A program made the translations under genes and the position numbers. A DNA stretch of 61,353 nt from the NCBI GenBank assembly GCA_033855775.1, contig JAWVFT010000061.1, forward strand, positions 1-61,353, read 5' to 3'. Under the pieces are notes generated by a model. It did no database searches and was not told the origin of the DNA. It worked only from the letters and a program-made list of their open reading frames with translations. The stretch is from DASVTR01 sp033855775 (GTDB lineage: Bacteria; Acidobacteriota; Blastocatellia; Pyrinomonadales; Pyrinomonadaceae). This document shows, piece by piece, positions 8,112-15,342 of the stretch (position 1 is the stretch's first letter; every line of letters begins with the position of its first letter).

Positions 8112-10150
8112 AGATAATGGAAACGCTGTTGGGCCAACCTTTCATGCAAGCTCTCGGTTGGGCCTTGATTCATTTCATCTGGCAGGGCGCGCTGGTCGCT
8201 CTGCTCTACGCGGGCCTGCGTTCGCTCTTTCGTCGTCACGCGGCGAGCGTTCGTTACGCTGTGGCCTGCGGCGCGCTGCTGCTCTTGCTGGCGTTGCCGC
8301 TCCTGACGATTTCGCTGCTCGGATTCTCTGCGTCTAACTCGACGCTTGCGCCGCGCGGGCAGAAAAGCGTTGTGCGACTCGCCGCGCCGCCTGCGAAACT
8401 GTTGGACTTATCAACGGCGCAAACGAGCGCGGCGGAGCAAGGCTCTGACGAAACGAGGACGACGATTGCCGCCGCGCCGCTTCGTCACGGAGCATTGAGC
8501 AGCTTCAGCGCGCTCATGCCGTGGCTGGTCTGCGGCTGGCTCTTGGGAGCGTTGCTGTTCTCCGTGAAATTCATCGGCGGCTGGACGCTCGCGCGGCGGC
8601 TCAAGGGGCGGCGGACGAATGTGACAGCGCCGCGCTGGCAGGAAGCTGTGGCGCGCTTGTCGCGGCAACTGCGACTGGCTAAGCCAGTGCGCTTGTGCGA
8701 GTCTGCGTTGGTCGAGGCTCCGGCGGTTGTCGGGTGGCTGCGTCCTGTCATACTCGTTCCGGCGAGCTTGTTGACGGGCTTGCCAGCGTCGCAGGTCGAA
8801 GCTTTGCTGGCGCACGAGTTGGCGCACGTGCGTCGTCATGATTATCTCTTCAACCTGTTGCAGACGATGATTGAGACGCTGCTCTTTTATCATCCGGCGG
8901 TGTGGTGGATTTCGGGGCAGGCGCGCACGGAGCGCGAGCATTGCTGCGACGACATGGCGGTCGAAGCGTGCGGCGACGTGCTCGTCTACGCGCGAGCCCT
9001 GACGGAGTTGGAGCAACTGCGCGGCGGCGTCTCCGGCCAACTCGCTGTGGCAGCGACGGGCGGCTCGCTCTTGCATCGCGTGCGGCGGCTGTTGGAAACG
9101 CCGCGCGTCTCGGCGAGCGCTTCTTCGTCATGGTTGGCGGGCGTGGCGGCGTTGGTCGCCGTCTGCGCCATCGTCGTCGGGGCGCAAAGCGCGCTGTTGT
9201 CGAAGGCCATCGCCGCTCGCAACACAAACGACGCGCGCGAGGGCGCGAAGCCGAACGGGCGCCGCGCGGCCCTGACGATTATGAGCGTGCCTTCGATTCG
9301 CGTCTGGCGCGCGAGCCCGTCGTCGCTGGAAGAGATCACGAGGAAGACGCTGAAGAGTTTGACGGCGAACAATATTCCGGCGGTGGGTTTTGTCGGCGAA
9401 GGCTCGCTCTCTTACGGAGCCGACCGGCAGGCGCGCATCAACCTCTTGAAGATGTGGCTCGACGCGGGGCTTGAACTCGGCAACCAGACCTACAGCCACA
9501 AGAGTCTTTACGAGACGCCGCTCAGGGATTACGAACTGAACGTGCTGAACGGCGAGCGCGTGATGCGGCCCTTGATGAAAGAGCGCGGGATGCAGTTGTG
9601 TTATTTCAGCTACCCGTTTCTCAACACAGGCCCCGACGCCGAAACCAAGCGCGCCTTCGAGCAATTTCTAGCGGAGCACGGCTACACCTTAACGCCCGTC
9701 ACGATTGACAGCATGGACTGGCTCTTCGGCCAGGCTTACAACGAGGCGCAGCGGCGCGGCGACGCGGAGACGATGCGGCGCGTCGCGGACGAGTACGTGC
9801 CGTACATGGAAAAGATGCTTGAGTTTTATGAACAACTCTCGACGGATGTGGCCGGCTACGAAGTCCCACAGGTGTTGATGCTGACGGCCAGTTCGCTTCT
9901 CTCAGAGCGCTTGGACGACATGATTGCGATGATGAAAAAACGCGGCTACTCTTTCGTCACGCTCGAACAGGCTTTGCAGGACAAGGCTTACCGTCAAGCC
10001 GACAATTACACGGGAGCGGTCGGCATCTCCTGGCTTCAACGATGGGCCATCACGAAAGGGCAGGGCTTCCGCAAAGAGCCGCCGCTCCCGCCCTTCATGC
10101 AGCAGTTCGACAAACGCAGCGTGAGCGCGTCGGACTTTAAGACCGAATAA
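8108..10150 (+). CDS. BlaR1-like M56 membrane peptidase fused to a degenerate polysaccharide-deacetylase domain
   Basis: A 680-residue protein. The N-terminal half (about 1-360) is an M56/BlaR1 antirepressor peptidase: hydrophobic segments, zinc motif HELAH at 236-240, and EREHCCDDMA carrying the third ligand, then a last membrane helix at about 338-360. The C-terminal half (about 380-650) should be extracytoplasmic and aligns by eye with NodB-like polysaccharide deacetylases (GLELGNQTYSH, CYFSYPF, GYTLTPVTIDSMDW, VLMLTASSLLSERLDDM, KRGYSFVTLEQAL). Compared with the active subfamily as I remember it, the catalytic positions are changed: TFDDLP reads TIMSVP, NHTYSH reads NQTYSH (Gln460, His464), RYP reads SYP, and the late His is Thr. 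Inference: a pseudo-enzyme sensor of cell-wall or other glycan that triggers cleavage of the repressor. Confidence 0.88.
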   Translation: MKIMETLLGQPFMQALGWALIHFIWQGALVALLYAGLRSLFRRHAASVRYAVACGALLLLLALPLLTISLLGFSASNSTLAPRGQKSVVRLAAPPAKLLDLSTAQTSAAEQGSDETRTTIAAAPLRHGALSSFSALMPWLVCGWLLGALLFSVKFIGGWTLARRLKGRRTNVTAPRWQEAVARLSRQLRLAKPVRLCESALVEAPAVVGWLRPVILVPASLLTGLPASQVEALLAHELAHVRRHDYLFNLLQTMIETLLFYHPAVWWISGQARTEREHCCDDMAVEACGDVLVYARALTELEQLRGGVSGQLAVAATGGSLLHRVRRLLETPRVSASASSSWLAGVAALVAVCAIVVGAQSALLSKAIAARNTNDAREGAKPNGRRAALTIMSVPSIRVWRASPSSLEEITRKTLKSLTANNIPAVGFVGEGSLSYGADRQARINLLKMWLDAGLELGNQTYSHKSLYETPLRDYELNVLNGERVMRPLMKERGMQLCYFSYPFLNTGPDAETKRAFEQFLAEHGYTLTPVTIDSMDWLFGQAYNEAQRRGDAETMRRVADEYVPYMEKMLEFYEQLSTDVAGYEVPQVLMLTASSLLSERLDDMIAMMKKRGYSFVTLEQALQDKAYRQADNYTGAVGISWLQRWAITKGQGFRKEPPLPPFMQQFDKRSVSASDFKTE

Positions 10151-10197
10151 GGATGAAGGCGAGCGGAGCCCGCGCGAGTCTCGCTCCGCGAAGCCGC

Positions 10198-10260
10198 ATG
10201 AAGCTGCACGAAGCAGCGTTAAGCTCTTAATCAGGCTAACGCCGTTTCGTGCGGCTTCAT
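10198..10260 (+). terminator. Hairpin after the M56 operon
   Basis: An imperfect inverted repeat of about 27 bases (left arm 10198-10225, right arm 10233-10260; core ATGAAGC-GCACGAA) with a short loop. It lies about 50 bases after the M56 gene's stop codon. No T-tract follows, so intrinsic termination is uncertain. The rest of the 257-base spacer holds only the presumed yceH promoter (TAGAGT at 10358-10363). Confidence 0.5.
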
Positions 10261-10407
10261 CTGTTTCGCTTCTTGCTTCAAGTGGTCAACGCTTCGTCGC
10301 CCGCCGGAAAATTTCAGCCCTTGCTTCATCGCGTTTCAAATCTCTCCTGAATTATTGTAGAGTGCTGACACTCCGAAACGGATAATCATTCTCTTCCAAA
10401 GGAAGCT

Positions 10408-11079
10408 ATGGCTGAAGAACCTCTTTTGAACGAAGCGGAAGTGCGCGTGCTCGGCTCTTTGATTGAGAAGCAGATCACGACGCCGGAATATTACCCGCTG
10501 ACGCTGAACGCGCTGACGCACGCCTGCAACCAGATTTCCAACCGCGACCCCGTTGTCGCTTACGACGAGAAGATTGTGGCCCGCGCTCTGGAATCCCTGC
10601 GCGAGAAGAATCTGGCGTACATCTTTTACGGCAGCGAGAGCCGCGTGCCGAAGTACAAGCACGTCGTGCCGGAGGTGCTCGGCCTGACGCCGCCGCAAGT
10701 GGCCGCCATGTGCGTGCTGATGCTCAGAGGCCCGCAGACCGTCGGCGAAGTTCGCGGGCGCACGACGCGGCTCTATGAATTTAAGGAACTAATGGAAGTC
10801 GAAGCGACGCTCGAAGAGTTGGCGACGCGCGATACGCAGCCGCTCGTCGCGCGCTTGCCGAAACTGCCGGGCCGCAAAGAATCTCGCTACGCGCACCTGC
10901 TGTCGGGACTGGTCGAGGTCGAAGCCGAAGCCACAGCGCCGCGCACGGAAGCGGCGACGAGAGAAGTTCGCGCCGAGAACGAAAGAATCGCCGCCCTCGA
11001 AGCTTTGGTCGAAACACTGCGCGGCGAAGTCGCGGAGTTGCGCGCGCAGTTCGACGATTTCAAAAAGCAGTTTGAATAA
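10408..11079 (+). CDS. YceH/UPF0502 (DUF480) family protein
   Basis: A 223-residue cytosolic protein whose first 150 residues match the YceH family of paired winged helices: LNEAEVRVLGSLIEKQITTPEYYPLTLNAL, ACNQISNRDPVV and the middle motif RGPQTVGEVRGRT. The C-terminal 60 residues (after SRYAHLLSG) are charged and predicted coiled coil (ENERIAALEALVETLRGEV). The biochemical function of the family is unknown; a nucleic-acid-binding or regulatory role is only suggested by the fold. AAGGAAG precedes the ATG. Confidence 0.9.
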   Translation: MAEEPLLNEAEVRVLGSLIEKQITTPEYYPLTLNALTHACNQISNRDPVVAYDEKIVARALESLREKNLAYIFYGSESRVPKYKHVVPEVLGLTPPQVAAMCVLMLRGPQTVGEVRGRTTRLYEFKELMEVEATLEELATRDTQPLVARLPKLPGRKESRYAHLLSGLVEVEAEATAPRTEAATREVRAENERIAALEALVETLRGEVAELRAQFDDFKKQFE

Positions 11080-11111
11080 ACTTTTCGTCGTTCGAATAAA
11101 CTTTCGGGCTG

Positions 11112-11717
11112 ATGCCTTTGAAGCTTCCAAGAGAATTTTACACGCGCAAAGATACGCTGCTCGTTGCGCGTCAACTGCTCGGATGCAGGCTGGTCGTTCC
11201 CGCGAATGACGGCGCGCGTGTGTCCGGCATGATTGTCGAAACCGAAGCCTACATGGGGCCGGAAGACAGGGCCGCGCACAGTTACGGCCATCGCCGCACC
11301 CCGCGCACGGAGACGATGTACGGCCTTGGCGGCGCGGCATACGTCTTCTTCATCTACGGCATGTATTATCAATTCAACGTCGTTGCTGGCCGCGCGGGCG
11401 TTCCTCACGCCGTCCTGTTGCGCGGGCTTGAGCCGCTTGAAGGCATCGAGCAGATGCGCGAGCGGCGACCCGTCAAGCGCGACCGTGATTTAACGAACGG
11501 CCCCGGCAAACTCTGCATGGCCCTCGGCCTCGACCGCTCCTTTGACGCCGCGGACTTGCTCGGCGAGCGCGTCTGGATTGAAGCGGCTGAGCGAAAGCTC
11601 GCCCCGCGACAAATCATGAGCGGCCCGCGCATCGGCATTGACTACGCCGCAGACTACATAGACAAGCCTTGGCGCTTCTGGGTCAAGGATAACGCTTACG
11701 TCAGCAAGCTTCGCTAA
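11112..11717 (+). CDS. mpg: DNA-3-methyladenine glycosylase (AAG/MPG type)
   Basis: Base-excision repair enzyme that removes alkylated and deaminated purines. The 201-residue product has the family hallmarks: LARQLLGC-like opening (VARQLLGC), the catalytic Glu in VETEAYMGPED, the Tyr-rich intercalation segment FFIYGMYYQFNV, PHAVLLRGLEPLEG, and NGPGKLCMALG. Length matches the compact bacterial family. It lies 32 bases after yceH on the same strand and may be cotranscribed. Confidence 0.94.
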   Translation: MPLKLPREFYTRKDTLLVARQLLGCRLVVPANDGARVSGMIVETEAYMGPEDRAAHSYGHRRTPRTETMYGLGGAAYVFFIYGMYYQFNVVAGRAGVPHAVLLRGLEPLEGIEQMRERRPVKRDRDLTNGPGKLCMALGLDRSFDAADLLGERVWIEAAERKLAPRQIMSGPRIGIDYAADYIDKPWRFWVKDNAYVSKLR

Positions 11718-11772
11718 CTGCCCGCCGCTAACAATCAACTCGACTCTTCGCGCCTTCCGTTTTTCTTTGTTC

Positions 11773-11811
11773 GCGCCTCCAGCGTGAAAAGCAGTTTCAC
11801 GCTGGAGGCGC
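11773..11811 (+). terminator. 17-bp perfect hairpin between mpg and rnz
   Basis: GCGCCTCCAGCGTGAAA (11773-11789) and its exact complement (11795-11811) flank a five-base loop. No T-tract follows. The sequence beyond the right arm (GGCGCAAAG, repeated near 11828) recalls the CTCACGCAAAGGCGC family. It probably ends or processes the mpg transcript. Confidence 0.65.
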
Positions 11812-11913
11812 AAAGCTAAAACCGTAGGCGCAAAGAGTTGAACGATTGCTTGTCGCGCTGATTATCCGTTGGCGCAAGTCGCTATCGGCGTGGAGAAAAG
11901 TTAAACTGCAAAT

Positions 11914-12855
11914 GTGGAAGTCACATTCTTAGGAACCAGTTCAGGTGTGCCGACGCGCGCGCGTAATGTGTCGAGCGTGGCTCTGCGGCTGGCGCAGCGT
12001 GCGGAGGTCTGGCTCTTCGACTGCGGCGAGGCGACGCAGCATCAGTTGCTCCGCAGCGCGCCGAAGATTAGCCAGATTAGCCGCATCTTCATCACGCACC
12101 TGCACGGCGATCACGTCTTCGGTTTGCCCGGATTGCTGGCGACGTGCGGGCTGGCCGGACACGCCACGGGCATTGACCTTTACGGCCCGCCGGGGCTCGA
12201 AGACTACGTGCGCTCAAGCATCCAGTACTCGCACACCATCCTTGCCTACCCGCTCGGCATACACACCATCGAGCCGGGCATGATTTACGAAGACGACGAA
12301 CTCGTCGTCAGTTGTCTGCCCTTGAAGCATCGCATTCCGGCCTTCGGCTATCGCGTGACGGAGAAGGACAGGACGGGGCGTTTCGATGTCGAGCGGGCGG
12401 CGGCGCTCGGCATTCCTTCGGGGCCGCTCTACGGCAAGCTCAAGCGCGGCGAGCAGGTCACGCTCTCCGACGGGCGCACGGTCAACGGCGCGGACTTCTG
12501 CGGCCCCGACGAAGAAGGACGGAAATTCGTTTACTGCACAGACACCATCTTCAGCGAGAACGCCATCGAATTGGCGCGCGACGCAGACCTCTTGATTCAC
12601 GAAGCGACCTACGTGGCGCAGGACGAAGCTCTGGCGCATCGCGGTCAACATTCGACGGCGAGCATGGCGGCGCGCGTAGCCAGCGAAGCGCGCGTGCGCA
12701 AGCTCATCATCACGCACTTCAGCCAGCGTTATGCGCGCGGCAACGAAGTCGAGCCGGAAGCCTTGCTCGCGGAAGCCCGCGCCATTTTTCCGGCGACCGA
12801 GATGGCGCGCGACTTCATGGCCGTCGAAATTCCGCGCAGGCTCGCCGCCGTTTGA
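11914..12855 (+). CDS. rnz: Ribonuclease Z
   Basis: Metallo-beta-lactamase-fold endonuclease that trims tRNA 3' ends. The 313-residue product has the N-terminal FLGTSSGVPTRARNVSS, the zinc motif HLHGDHVFGLPG, the exosite region GPPGLEDYV, the late motif GRKFVYCTDTIFSENAIELA and HEATY, and SQRY near the C-terminus. These match the short tRNase Z form. Translation most likely starts at GTG 11914; the nearby ATG at 11912 is in another frame. The gene is followed closely by a methyltransferase gene. Confidence 0.95.
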   Translation: MEVTFLGTSSGVPTRARNVSSVALRLAQRAEVWLFDCGEATQHQLLRSAPKISQISRIFITHLHGDHVFGLPGLLATCGLAGHATGIDLYGPPGLEDYVRSSIQYSHTILAYPLGIHTIEPGMIYEDDELVVSCLPLKHRIPAFGYRVTEKDRTGRFDVERAAALGIPSGPLYGKLKRGEQVTLSDGRTVNGADFCGPDEEGRKFVYCTDTIFSENAIELARDADLLIHEATYVAQDEALAHRGQHSTASMAARVASEARVRKLIITHFSQRYARGNEVEPEALLAEARAIFPATEMARDFMAVEIPRRLAAV

Positions 12856-12872
12856 GTTGAAAGCATTTGAAG

Positions 12873-13664
12873 ATGAAACCTGAGATGAAGTTGACGGAAG
12901 AAGCGGTCGCTGGCTACGGCGAGTTAACTGATTACGACACGTTCACTGACTACGACGCGTTCGCCTGGTTCTTCGACCAATATTGGAGCCGCGAAATTCC
13001 CGAAGCGATGATGTCAGCCATCGAGCAGACGTTGCTGCCGCGATTGCCCGCGCAAGCGCGCCTCCTGGACCTCTGCTGCGGCACGGGCCAACTGGCGGCG
13101 GCTTTGACGGCGCGCGGTCTGACTGTCACAGGCGTTGACAATTCGGCGGAGATGCTGCGCTATGCGCGCGTGAACGCGCCCGCCGCGGAGTTCGTTCGCG
13201 CAGACGCGCGCCGCTTCAAGCTTCCGCAATCCTTCGACGCCGCTATCTCGACCTTCGATAGCTTGAACCACTTTCTGACGCTCGAAGACCTCTCGGCGGT
13301 CTTTCGTCAAACCCGTCGCGCGCTCGGCGCGGGCGGCTGGTTTCTCTTCGACATGAACGTCGAGCGCGGATTCGTCACCCACTGGCGCGACTACTTTGCT
13401 ATCGTTGAAGAGCACGCCGTCTGCGTGCTCACGGGCGAGTACGACCCGGAGCAGCGGCTCGGTCGCTACGACATCACGATGTTCCGGCGGCGCGGCAAAT
13501 CATGGCAGCGCGCCGACACCACCATCTCGGAGCGATGCTATGAACTGAAGGAGATTAAGCGCGAGTTGAAGAGGGCGGGCTTCAATGAAGTGTCTGCCTT
13601 CGCCGCCGACGCCGATCTGGGACTCGCATACCACACGGGGCGGATTTTCTTTCTCGCCCGCTAA
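12873..13664 (+). CDS. Class I SAM-dependent methyltransferase
   Basis: A 263-residue Rossmann-fold methyltransferase. The SAM-binding motif I is LLDLCCGTGQLAAAL (about residues 60-75), followed by acidic motif II GVDNSAEML and motif IV-like SFDAAISTFDSLNHFL. The C-terminal part with RRRGKSWQRAD matches small-molecule methyltransferases of the type with WFLFDMNVERGF. The substrate is unknown. ATG 12873 was chosen over a TTG six bases upstream; ATG 12885 is also possible. It is 17 bases downstream of rnz. Confidence 0.85.
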   Translation: MKPEMKLTEEAVAGYGELTDYDTFTDYDAFAWFFDQYWSREIPEAMMSAIEQTLLPRLPAQARLLDLCCGTGQLAAALTARGLTVTGVDNSAEMLRYARVNAPAAEFVRADARRFKLPQSFDAAISTFDSLNHFLTLEDLSAVFRQTRRALGAGGWFLFDMNVERGFVTHWRDYFAIVEEHAVCVLTGEYDPEQRLGRYDITMFRRRGKSWQRADTTISERCYELKEIKRELKRAGFNEVSAFAADADLGLAYHTGRIFFLAR

Positions 13665-13738
13665 GGCGCGAGCGAGCGCGCCACGGCTTGTGTCTTCCAA
13701 CCACGTCGTAGCAGAATTATTATGCGAGACGAATCCTG

Positions 13739-14053
13739 ATGCCGAGACAAGATTTTGAACATGATGAAGCGGTCGTCACAGAGAGCGAGACGCGGCTCAA
13801 GAAGCCGCCGCTCTACAAGGCGCTGATTCACAATGACGATTACACGACGATGGAGTTCGTCGTCTTCGTGCTGCAAACAGTCTTTCAGCACGAGGAAGCC
13901 GAGGCGGTCGCCATCATGTTGCAGGTGCACATGGAGGGCGTCGGCGTGGCGGGCATTTACACTTACGAAATCGCCGAGACGAAAGCGGCGCAGGTCGAAG
14001 CTCTCGCCCGCGCCCGCGAGTTTCCGCTGCTCTGCACCATCGAAGAAAACTAA
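13739..14053 (+). CDS. clpS: ATP-dependent Clp protease adaptor ClpS
   Basis: A 104-residue N-recognin. The ClpS core is clear: PPLYKALIHNDDYTTMEFVVFVLQTVF (containing the N-degron-pocket NDDYTTMEFV), MLQVHMEGVGVAGIYTYEIAETKA, and the C-terminal FPLLCTIEE. ClpS delivers proteins with N-terminal Leu, Phe, Tyr or Trp to ClpA. The partner clpA is encoded about 4.1 kb downstream on the same strand, with accessory genes between, and the aminoacyltransferase gene aat follows clpA. Confidence 0.95.
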   Translation: MPRQDFEHDEAVVTESETRLKKPPLYKALIHNDDYTTMEFVVFVLQTVFQHEEAEAVAIMLQVHMEGVGVAGIYTYEIAETKAAQVEALARAREFPLLCTIEEN

Positions 14054-14121
14054 ACGAGCCTGAGTTTCATCAATCAACCGGCTGAAACCTTTAACCCACA
14101 AAGAGAGGCGCGCAAAACGTG

Positions 14122-14370
14122 ATGACACCCGAACAACGTTTAGACCGCCTGGAGCGAATCGGCAAACTATTCGTCAGAGCCGGGCTGCGAGAACGCAGCC
14201 GTATGCGCGAGACGGACGACAAGATAGCGATTGTGATTGACATGCAGATGAAGAATGAAGAGCGCTTCGCTCAGCTTGCAGAATCCCAAACTCGCACCGA
14301 CCGTCGGCTCGATGCGTTGATTAACTTCATCGAAGGAGGGCGCAACGGAAAGCCAACGGCTGACAGTTAG
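14122..14370 (+). CDS. Small charged helical protein
   Basis: An 82-residue highly charged protein (TPEQRLDRLERIGKLFVRAG, then EERFAQLAESQTRTDRRLDAL) with heptad-like hydrophobic spacing, so a coiled coil is likely. Short proteins with the ending AESQxxTDRRLDALI occur in several phyla as uncharacterised ORFs, from memory. GAGAGG lies upstream of overlapping GTG (14119) and ATG (14122) starts. It is the first gene in the accessory stretch between clpS and clpA. No function can be assigned. Confidence 0.65.
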   Translation: MTPEQRLDRLERIGKLFVRAGLRERSRMRETDDKIAIVIDMQMKNEERFAQLAESQTRTDRRLDALINFIEGGRNGKPTADS

Positions 14371-14423
14371 TGGATTGATAGTGATAGGATTTTTTCAGGA
14401 ATTGAGTGGTTAGTCGCGCCCGG

Positions 14424-14441
14424 TTGATTCGGGCGTTAGGC
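14424..14441 (+). other. Integron attC-like right half site
   Basis: TTGATTCGGGCGTTAGGC closely resembles the L'-R' end of integron attC sites (TTAATTCGGGCGTTAGGC, from memory), including the GTTRRRY core GTTAGGC at 14435-14441. The left half of this site is not recognisable upstream, although a CGCCCG/CGGGCG stem is present at 14416-14435. It lies 40 bases before the start of the HEAGH gene. Confidence 0.5.
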
Positions 14442-14481
14442 AGCAACATTGAGAGGTATCTCCTTAAAAAGGAAACTCAGG

Positions 14482-14961
14482 ATGTTTTCAGATTCTCTGG
14501 TGATAAAACTGGTCTCCTTTGTTCGCTCAATCGGCATTGAGGCGCAAGCGTGCCCGATTGATTGGAAGTCACGCTTTCCGGGCCTCGATGTTCGGGCGGG
14601 CGCTGTGCTGGTGGATGAAAGCCAGTTGATCCATCCCGGAAATATTTTACATGAAGCCGGACACATCGCTGTGCATGATCCGGCTCGCCGTTCGCATCCG
14701 AAGTTTTCTCCCACGAAGGGCGAAGAAATGAGCGCGCTCGCCTGGTCATATGCGGCGGCAGCGCATCTCGGCCTGAGCGCGGAGTTGGTTTTCTATCCGG
14801 GGAGCTATACGGGCTGGTCGACTGCGCTGATAGAGAACTTCGCCGAGGGTCGCTATATCGGAGTTCCCCTGTTGCAGCGCTACGGCATGGCCGTCGAGCC
14901 GCGCCTGGCCCGAGAACGCGGTGTCGAGCCATATCCGCACATGATACGATGGGTAAGGTGA
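14482..14961 (+). CDS. HEAGH-motif putative metalloprotease, cassette-like
   Basis: A 159-residue protein with a single zinc-peptidase-type motif ILHEAGHIAVHDP at about residues 55-65, a DVRAGAVLVDESQLIHPGN segment before it, and a conserved-looking tail GEEMSALAWSYAAAAHLGL, then GRYIGVPLLQRYGM. I recall similar short HEAGH proteins in several phyla, uncharacterised. The ATG at 14482 has AAGGA at good spacing; a TTG at 14449 is less likely. Its position between an attC-like right half (14424-14441) and left half (14983-15008) is that of an integron gene cassette. Protease activity is inferred only from the motif. Confidence 0.75.
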   Translation: MFSDSLVIKLVSFVRSIGIEAQACPIDWKSRFPGLDVRAGAVLVDESQLIHPGNILHEAGHIAVHDPARRSHPKFSPTKGEEMSALAWSYAAAAHLGLSAELVFYPGSYTGWSTALIENFAEGRYIGVPLLQRYGMAVEPRLARERGVEPYPHMIRWVR

Positions 14962-14982
14962 CACAGTAGGCGGCGAGGCGCG

Positions 14983-15008
14983 TCCTAACAACTCATTCAA
15001 CCCGATGC
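14983..15008 (+). other. Integron attC-like left half site
   Basis: TCCTAACAACTCATTCAACC, starting 21 bases after the HEAGH stop codon, closely resembles the R''-L'' end of attC sites (GCCTAACAACTCATTCAAGC, from memory). The complementary right half is not seen downstream, where the decayed minus-strand gene begins. A 14-base piece, ACAACTCATTCAAC, recurs exactly at 55677-55690. Confidence 0.5.
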
Positions 15009-15018
15009 CTCGATAGCC

Positions 15019-15330
15019 TCACTTCTTACCTTTCTTACTCACCTTAGCCTTCTCATCTTTCGGCTTCGGCGGACTGGCCTGCTAATCCTTCTTACAGTTC
15101 CCATCCTTCGTGTATCCTGCCGCTTCTGCTTCAGCAGCGCTCTTGAACAACATCCGGTTCTTCTCTCCCACGTGGCTGTAGCCCGGACATGCCGGCGGGT
15201 GATACTTCTTGCTGTTCTGATTGCCGATGACCTCTCCGTCGTCAGGCGCGCGCGGCGCTTGTGCTTGTAGTCTTCGCGGTCGAAGCCGGACTCGTCCTGG
15301 TTGTCTGTGTAGTTTCTGTCTGTCTTTGAC
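15019..15330 (-). pseudogene. Relic encoding an Ada-like zinc-binding domain
   Basis: On the minus strand an uninterrupted but startless frame reads DDGEVIGNQNSKKYHPPACP, then GYSHVGEKNRMLFKSAAEAE and AAGYTKDGNCKK. This matches the small domain (GNxxSKxYHxPxCPxY...KNRxxFxSxxEAxxAGYxxxxNC) found at the end of some nuclease-like proteins and related to the Ada metal-binding domain. A TAG at 15082-15084 interrupts it; the frame then continues with KPKDEKAKVSKKGKK to a TGA at 15019-15021. Upstream, a TGA closes the frame just past the DUF4157 stop, with no ATG, GTG or TTG in between. It is therefore a decayed 3' fragment. The remainder of 14962-15342 holds no other gene. Confidence 0.65.
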
Positions 15331-15342
15331 GCTTCATTGGCT

